From the NCBI GenBank assembly GCA_020002185.1, contig CM034531.1, forward strand, positions 86,034,040 to 86,098,039: a DNA stretch of 64,000 nt. The letters are read 5' to 3'. The notes beneath the pieces were generated by a model. That model was not told the DNA's origin, searched no databases, and worked only from the letters and a program-made list of their open reading frames with translations. The stretch's first letter is position 1, and each line of letters starts with the position of its first letter. This stretch comes from Paraescarpia echinospica (Eukaryota; Annelida; Polychaeta; Sabellida; Siboglinidae). Of the stretch, positions 56,510 to 64,000 are shown piece by piece. Both the position numbers and the translations under genes were made by a program.

Positions 56510-56975
56510 TATATATTTTTTCAATATGAATAATGACTGCTGTATTCATAACATGATTAGCACTTGTTGAATGGTTGTTCTCTGCGTTGGTGTAAACCAC
56601 TGTATACGTAATGTTCACATCATGAAAATAATACTGCGACACTATCAGTGGTTCTTTACACACATTATTTTTATTCATCAATAATGTATGTATATTTATA
56701 ACAAAAGGTTGGACCACTACATAACAAAATAGTGAATCACTATGTGTGGCTATCTCTATCGGTGGCTATTTCGTAGAAAGCAAGTTTAAATAAACAATAT
56801 ATGAAACAAGGAAAACTATACAGTCCCGTTTGAGAGACACAGACTCATATTTATTTATTCCAATTATACATACCAACATATACTAAAATATAACTGATAA
56901 ATCATATTAATAACAAACGACTATAAACACCTTCAACAGGCTGTATCATAACAATCTGCTTTTCCCAAAGTATCA

Positions 56976-57071
56976 GTACGCGTATTTAATTGTTTCCAAT
57001 CAGAACCAGCGACACAACCTTCTGTTAATACATTTCGCTGGTTCTGATTGGATACCATTAAATACGCATGC
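56976..57071. repeat. Long inverted repeat (arms ~36 bp)
   Basis: The core arms 56996-57012 and 57035-57051 are perfect (CCAATCAGAACCAGCGA). Complementarity continues outward through ATTTAAT and GCGTA with three mismatches, giving ~36 bp arms around a 22-nt loop. The following ~180 bp has repeated TTAATTAATTAAAGGC and its inverse, so the whole 56976-57215 interval may be a palindromic MITE. Confidence 0.75.
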
Positions 57072-57215
57072 TTAATTAATTAAAGGCATATATTTAACTT
57101 TAAAGATGTGTCAGTTAATTAATTAAAGGCGTTATATTAATGTTACAACCACGCCTTTAACTTTACATACACGTATTTAATTAATTAAACGCATGCCTTT
57201 AAATCAATAAAGGTG

Positions 57216-58837
57216 AGCCTGATACGCTGTCATACGTTGTATCATTATTTAACCAATCGGCATATTTAGTAAAAGTACAATTTGTAACCACAAACGTGTG
57301 TAATTACACACAGCCACGCACAAGGCCCATCACGGTGCCCATACTTGATGAAACGATGACTTAACTGATAATATGACTATACTAATAATGCATCTAAACG
57401 ACTCCCTCATTTGACTCAAACTGAACTTTGCGATCAACTACTGTGCGACACTTAACATAATTATGGTTATCGATGACCACATGCAGGCATGCATCCGTTA
57501 ATTGTCACGTTTTCCACATTTGACAACTGATTTACAAACGGCATACGTGGCTATTTGTAAACCTTCGTGCCACTGCTTTACTGAATGGGTTATAACTTAT
57601 TTGTCGATCAGATAAAGACTTCCATAATTAAACCTCATGACAAGCTTTGAAAAGAAGCCGGAGTCAGCAAGTTAGAATGGAAAAGTTGAATCTTATAAAT
57701 AGCTTGGACAAGAAATAAATACAAAAAAAATACAGCAACGTCTTCTTCATGCCAAACGTTCAGGCATAGATCTACGATCCTTCGAAAGAAAAGTTTTGAC
57801 CTTCCTTTCTCGAAATTCCTTGTTGTTTAGAGATTAAAATCTGTTTGAGGGTAATACCAGACTTTAGTCGGACGTAAATAAAATGCTCATATCGTTACGC
57901 GTATTTTCTGCGATTGTTCCTAGGAGCTTCATTCAGTTGGGAACGTTTAACTAGCGTAAACGCGAAAAAAAACGGTTTCAAATTTATGTGGAAAAATCGC
58001 ATTCTGCATCTACGTAATGCCTACAGGAGTCTCGGCATTTTTTTTATAGCGAAACAGTTTAGGTCAACACGAAGACCAACATTGAATATCAAGCTAAATA
58101 ATACAATCCCACATGTCATTAGACGAAAGACGGAGAAGACAAGTATATAATATATGCCTGCCAAGTTCCGAAATCCGGGAGTTTCCACATAGCTCGTGAG
58201 TTTCATCAGTTCGATCTTGTTATATTGGATATCGGAAGGCGTTATGGGAGAGGGGAAGGTGTGCTGTAGACGATTTGTCGTAACTCTTAACTGTTCGATC
58301 TTGGGAGATATTTTTGTCTGGGAGTCCTGGAGATTCACAGCTAATCCGGGACACTCCCGGAGATCTGGGAGGATTGGCAGGTATTACATCAGATAAAAAT
58401 TAACTATAATAATATATTTTATAACGACACAATGTAGATTGACAGAGCTGCGATAGTCTCGCTGTGGTGCTTAGTCTTGTTCGCCATTGTTAAATGGACT
58501 TCGTGAACTCGCATACGTGAATTCGGCGAGAAGCTTATCTGGGTCGGCTAATATGACTATTACGTCGTCAGATGGCATCTCAGATCAAATTCATACCTTT
58601 AAGGACGGTACGTTAGTATTGTGCATACAACTAAGTTACTAACACGATGTTATAGACTGTAACGTGCTGCAACCTATGGAATCATATGGATACTACGGAA
58701 CTGTTGTAACGTGTTTTAGTAATATAAGTTGTTGCCAATGTTCTGTCTGTCGAATAATAAAAACGTGTTCAGACATGAGTGTCCGACTGAGCTCTTAATA
58801 AATATTGTAATGTACTCAATATATTACACACGACACA
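57216..58837. other. No recognised gene
   Basis: Frames at 57914-58150 and 58021-58396 are open on both strands but unrecognised. CCGGGAG-type motifs repeat in both orientations near 58175-58365 (AATCCGGGAGTTTCC, GGAGTCCTGGAGATT, ACTCCCGGAGATCTGGGAGG). Confidence 0.35.
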
Positions 58838-59235
58838 TCATAAGTTTATTGTAGACTCAGAGTCTAAAGTAGAGCATGGGTTTCTGTCGTTCCGTATGTC
58901 CGAATATATCTCCAGCAATCTCGCTTGTGTTCTAGACGTACTAGCATTACCATTGCCTTGGCGTGGTTTGTAATTTGAGAGTTTTTCACCCGGGGAGGCC
59001 CGGTGGGAAAGCGATCTTGTGCGCAAACATTCAGCGGCGAGCGGCGGCGTGAGGAAACGCCAACAAACAGTGGCGTCACGTGACGGAACCTCCATAATCG
59101 AGGCTGCCGTCGAGATCGCGTCGATTGACCAGAGGCTACGTGAGATAGCGCCACTTTTTTGTTGTTCTCACAGCTGCTTAGACTCAGAATTGGACACTGG
59201 CTTAGACTAGTCCACGGTCCACAGTGTGGTGCCAC
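58838..59235. promoter_or_regulatory. CpG-richer block, possible promoter
   Basis: Locally GC- and CpG-rich (58970-59160) with a perfect palindromic E-box GTCACGTGAC at 59075-59084. A 123-codon minus frame spans it without recognised motifs. It might be a promoter, but no adjoining gene was identified. Confidence 0.25.
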
Positions 59236-60242
59236 TCATATAATTTTAGCCGTACGAATGGTATATGTTAAACGACCTTCTCATTCACTTGCGGAGTTCA
59301 CCAGTCAACAACAGTTTCAAACGACCAAAAAGCATGTTTTGGCCCGTACAAGACTTGTTATAATTTCAGCATGCCAGCTGGTTCGCTGCATTTACTGCAT
59401 GAAGACTCTACGAACACAAATGTCAACCTCTGCCATGTATTCGTTCATCAGAGTAAGCTGGAGCGAATCTCTCATTTGAGAGTCCGACGCTTTATTACCT
59501 TCTACGTCACTGCGCTCCACGATGCATGAGAGCCAACGCTTTTGGGGTAATTTATCGGGGATCGACGAAACGCTTTTAAACGTAACTTGAGTGTATCAGT
59601 GAGTATATACATATGAGCAGAAAAATATCAGAACGTTCTGGCACAATAGTCATGATATGATCACATTTTCGAAAACGTCAACGCTGTAGGCATTTTTTAA
59701 TATGCCAACGTCTTTAAGGTAAATTGGATATGCCGAATCCAAAAATCCATATTGGAAATCTATGGGAGGGTTAACGACCCCTTAAATTTGAGAAAAAACA
59801 AAACTACGTCAGATTAACCTCCACTAGAACTGAAAGATAACTGACGTTTATACCACCAATACAGTTTAACACAACTCTAATCATTGATCACAACTATGAA
59901 ATACCAAAAAAATAGTTATACAAAATAATAAATTTATAAAATAACAATATCAAATATATGTAACATGCATTAGTTATTACTAAGACATTACCTAAACATA
60001 CTAGGTTAACACTGTCCAATGCACTATACGATATGATATGAACTGTTAACAGCTGATTGTATTTGAAGTTAAAATTATCAGTAAGATAGCAATAGGCTTT
60101 CTAGTGGTGTCTTAACGACATGGTTTGTTTGTCTAGCAGCTTAACATTTCCTTAACAACAAGTATATCAATGTGTGCATAGTCATAGTTGCGTCCTAATT
60201 AAACATTACTGCAATGCGTGCACATACAGAAAGAGTACAGAT
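59236..60242. other. No recognised gene
   Basis: AT-rich; a 106-codon plus frame (59159-59479) is unrecognised. Confidence 0.4.
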
Positions 60243-60807
60243 AAACTCATCTGCCTTATTGCTGGTATAAACTTGTGTGAGAAAACGAACATGGGAGGCC
60301 CGGGGTTTCCCCCATTTTAGTATATATCAAGCTGGAATTACTGTAGCTAGTACTATAGAAAGGTGTGCAGTCTGCACACCGGGTATTTTTTTCCCTTGTG
60401 TTTTACATACTGTAAATATATGACAGTCGGTATGCTGTAATTTAATATAACAGCAATCAAGGGTTTTTTGGTAAATGACAATCAACATTGAAGAAGTATG
60501 ATTATTATACATGTACACAAAATTGTCGGACATAACACGTGTGATCCATCAATCTGTAATCTGGATGTACCTGGCTGTGCACAAGATGTGACTATTGTAT
60601 ATACTATATGTACACAGTGGCAATCCCTGTGTTAATAAATTTGATTGCCCATTACCAACCTACCCAACACTTGGTGTAAATTCAGTACAAACAGAGAAAG
60701 GGCTGCGTGAAAATATTCACAACAGAGATACACCGGGAATAGGGGGTACCGAGTGGAGTAGTACACGAAAAACTCATCTGCCTTATTGCTGGCATAAACT
60801 TGTGTGA
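60243..60807. repeat. 38 bp direct repeats flanking ~490 bp
   Basis: AAACTCATCTGCCTTATTGC then TGGTATAAACTTGTGTGA at 60243-60280 recurs at 60770-60807 with one change. Between them lies a palindrome GGTGTGCAGTCTGCACACC (60361-60379) and no recognised gene. Confidence 0.8.
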
Positions 60808-61456
60808 TAAACGGATGTCTGATTAAATGTAATCTTAATCATACAAATATATATCCAGTTCTATGATATCAAATTCTATGAATCTGAATCAACTGCTTCT
60901 ACAGCTGTCATCAGTTTTCGGTGTTTCGGCAACTTGTTCACTTGCACAGACCGGCACACGACAATATTGACTTTCAACAGCTACATTTGTCGCCCACCCA
61001 CTATTTGGTACAACTGCACGACACTGTCGCATTACAGACAACTGGAAGAGCGGTGAGAATGACCAGGTACGGTCACAGGTCTTCAGATTCCAGTTTCCAC
61101 CCAAAGAGGGTACGTCTGGAAATTCTGGATGGACGCAATGGGCTTGGATCCACACCTTGTCTGTTGTGGGACCTCTTGATGTGCAGTCTTGCTGCATCTG
61201 TCGTGGATGGTAACGCCTGTTGTGATGTTCCTTCGCAGAAAAATACAACACATGCCTTATCCCATGTAATTACGTTGGGAGGCTATCCATCCTGTACAGG
61301 AATGTTCACATAGCCTGATGTATTGCATCTGGTCAAAATGGGCAAGAATATCACTGTCCCAAACCTCCACCACCACCGAGTCTGCAGTTGTATGGATACA
61401 GTGCAACAGAACACTTGTGTCTACCTCCTCGTGAATGGCTTACAAAATAGTGTTGC
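60808..61456. other. Unassigned; 130-codon open frame
   Basis: The plus frame 60921-61313 and the opposing minus frame 60889-61251 are both open for over 120 codons. Neither shows a motif I know, and composition is less AT-rich than the flanks. It may be a decayed transposon or gene fragment. Confidence 0.3.
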
Positions 61457-61631
<175 letters not shown>

Positions 61632-62002
61632 GCGAACATTCATCCATGTCCTTGGTAGGGGCACATATCGGTTTTTAATAACCCTACGTATTGGTCTAGG
61701 TCCGTTCGTGCGGTTCAGTCTGGCGCCAGCTTTGATAGATAACGCTTGGTACATGTAAAATGTAATATCGGTCCTGTCGGGTGTTGCTCCCATTTGATGA
61801 ACTGCACCAACAAAGGTGTACGCAAATCCACCAAATGTTCCTTTCTCGTAATTTGTAATTATTCCGTATAATTACTTTCAGATGTGACCAGTAATTATTG
61901 TTATATATTACTGCAGTGGAGGCCTTTATGCCAGCGATCTTTCAGTTTTAGTGAAGGTCTCCATATGTCACTTTACGTTTATTCACACTTGCCAAGTGTT
62001 AA
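61632..62002. other. No recognised gene
   Basis: Spacer between the CT/GA microsatellite and R2 copy 2; no feature is seen. Confidence 0.5.
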
Positions 62003-64000
62003 TTATAACTGTACTCTTAATGTCGTGATTGATCATAATAAATATATAAAATGTTATTGATATATTTAGTTGTCTCTCTCCTTAAGGGAACGTTTTATTA
62101 TAGTAAAATATGTTGTGGTTTACGTGGTTTTATATTTTTATAATTTAGGACCCCTCCTACATATTGTCAAAATAGGTTAGTTTTATTACGTGATCAATAT
62201 TATACTAATTTGAAGGGTTTTGTTTTCGTTCGGATGTTAATCGGACGTAATTTTGTATTTTTCCTAATTTAGGGGGTCATGGACCCGTCCCACAGATTGT
62301 CAACATGGATTTTGGGATTCAGCATACCCAATTTACTATAACACGTTTTGGGCATATTCTACTAAAAATGCATACAGACCGTTTTAAAGGCAATTATTGG
62401 AATTTGTGCTACAGACTACAACAAAAAACGTACAAACCTAGAAGCGTCGACGCTATCGCGCTTACATTTATCCGGGCATTAAATAATATCCTGGTGACGT
62501 TTCTGAGCGTATCTGGGGGAATGTATTTAGGACCAGCTACGACTGTCGCGTTTTCATTTATCCGGGCGTTATATGTACGTTTGTTTATATATATATATAT
62601 ATTTATATATATATACACATAAATTATAAAATATTTACTTCCCACAGACACAAACAATTTCTGTCGTAAAACAGTTTCCTCTCCACGCACACGTCACGTG
62701 ACTTACTCTTATACTGGTCACAAATCTGAAACACCAAATTATAATTATGTACTCTAACTATAACGCTCGTATTACGACAACAAACGAAACATATTTAACT
62801 ATTGGATATTATTTATCATTACGTGATCTAATGGTGCCAACTATTATGCCTTACATATGCACATAGACATCACCCGGATAAAATTTAACGCCCGGATAAA
62901 TGTAAGTGTGACAATGCAATCCACTATTTTGTTAGTTGTCTGGAACAATAACTCTCTGTTTACGAGCTAATTTAGTCTTGATTTGGTTTCTTTAGCAACT
63001 GGAAACGCTATCCTGGAGTGATTCAGTTTGGCAGAATGCCTTTATATTTAGGTTATCAATTTTGCTGAATTCACAAATATATGCGAAGAAATTAGGATGA
63101 CGGTGCGTGGCACGAGCAGAGAACACTTACTGTACAGGTTGATCGTTGATCTTGGTAACAATTTTAATGGTGCATTTTCTAATGTCGAAAATGCCTTTTG
63201 CAGGCCTATTGATCGCGACAGTGATGATGCAACTTTGTGTTCTAAATGGAAAAACTTGTGCTGTGCTTATAAATCATTTCGTTTTACATACTCACTTATT
63301 GAATGATAATTATGTATATGGGTCAAAATAAATAACTTTTGCCCGGCTGTCTGTCTGTAATACGTTGCCGGAAGTGATGTTTGTTATCGAACGAGCATTA
63401 TTACGTCACTTCGACGCGAGTAATTAGAAACGCCTACACTAGCAACTTTCAAGATCTGTCCTATCCCGTTATGGCTTTGTGACTGACTGTGAGTGGGAGC
63501 CGGGCAGTGCAAGAACAACAGTGCAAGAGTGTCAAAGCACAAAGTGACTGGCTGTGCTTGTATTTGTAACAGGGGCGTGTCCAGAGAGGGTAGTCGGGGG
63601 CGTAACGAAAACATCCACTGGCGGCCGAACCAAATGCCAAATGGTGTAGAAAAATGTTTCGCTCCCACGCCGCCTCAACTTCAGCTCCTCCGCACTGTCT
63701 CGATAGGAAGGCGGATGGGGGAGGGGTGGTGCTGTTGAAAATATTTCCCCGCCGAGTCGGCATAACTTCACCTTATTATAACCTGAACAGGGACATATTT
63801 CCAAGGGTCTAGGGGGCACGGTCACGTGGGCCCTTTCAAAAAGTTCTGGGGACACGCTATACTCCAAAGGTCTAGAGGGCACGTGTCCCAGGCCATCTAG
63901 ACACGCCAGTGTGTGCGGTGAGTGGACGTGCTGCTGTGATAACGCAAACTGAATTCTCACTCCTTCCATCCACAGATCCAGCATAGGCTGTACATGTAGC
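62003..64000. repeat. ~2 kb dispersed repeat R2, copy 2 (runs off window)
   Basis: Starts ATAACTGTACTCTTAATGTC, matching 46083 onward for the full remaining length. It lacks some bases after the start (about 62110), and has an extra GGGGGCACGGTCACGTGGGC-containing segment (63812-63897) not in copy 1. Its 69-codon frame 63097-63306 is the counterpart of 47207-47416. The true right end is outside the window. Confidence 0.88.
62458..62909. mobile_element. TIR element inside R2 copy 2 (452 bp)
   Basis: Same termini as 46598-47013 (GCGCTTACATTTATCCGGGC at left, the inverse with GTAAGTGT at right). It occupies the same position in R2, with extra AT repeat length and ~20 bp (CAGCTACGACTGTCG region) accounting for the size difference. 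Confidence 0.72.

Noticed and set aside
60889..61313. Overlapping 120-130 codon frames on both strands
   Set aside because: Both strands are open, neither is recognised; kept only as an unassigned region.

Overview
This is animal nuclear DNA. It is AT-rich and intron-rich, with no dense gene packing, and it holds GT, AT and CT/GA microsatellites, LINEs, a tRNA-derived SINE, MITEs and LTR retrotransposons. The mix of CR1/L2-like LINEs, a tRNA-headed SINE, a Gypsy element with a 176 bp LTR and an SGNH-hydrolase-like pseudogene suggests a marine lophotrochozoan, possibly a mollusc. That assignment is an inference; nothing here fixes the species.

Conventional genes are few. (1) On the minus strand, two exons of a NOS1AP/CAPON homologue encode the start of its PTB domain (first coding exon 9495-9602, second 4846-4917). 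The rest of the gene lies beyond position 1, so the left ~9.6 kb is mostly its introns. (2) On the plus strand, TMEM203 is complete and uninterrupted within one exon (30589-30996), with a likely 5'UTR splice acceptor at 30444. (3) On the minus strand, 51674-52110 is the last exon of a class A GPCR (TM6, TM7, helix 8) with one frameshift. (4) On the plus strand, 15098-15960 is a broken SGNH-hydrolase-like gene with an in-frame stop and a 270 bp retroelement tail inside it. A two-exon Cys-rich mini-ORF (19079-19363) is only a candidate.

Most of the rest is layered mobile DNA. From left to right: LINE fragments and 3' tails (1786-2018, 3180-3467, 7009-8230, 8829-9170, 10437-10840); a ~316 bp repeat loaded with AGGTCA half-sites (17040-17900); a dispersed composite repeat R1 built on 163 bp tandem units (23440-26440 and 34300-36611); a long decayed LINE (26473-30360) just upstream of TMEM203; and three MITE-type elements in a row (31632-32491, 32780-32952, 33163-33630).

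The centre of the window is a nest. A young Gypsy element (38203-42968) with near-identical 176 bp LTRs sits inside the gag of an older Gypsy copy. This is followed by a probable older LTR (43341-44141) and a doubly deleted pol (44228-46080), which is cut off by a ~2 kb repeat R2 (46083-48023). R2 occurs again at 62003-64000, and both R2 copies carry the same embedded TIR element. The right third holds a tRNA-SINE, a LINE 3' fragment, tandem and inverted repeats, microsatellites and long unassigned stretches.

I found no CRISPR array, rRNA, functional tRNA or bacterial-type system. The most useful points are the two cryptic NOS1AP exons, the nested Gypsy history, the matched R2 and R1 repeats, and a terminal sequence shared by several LINE tails and the SINE.
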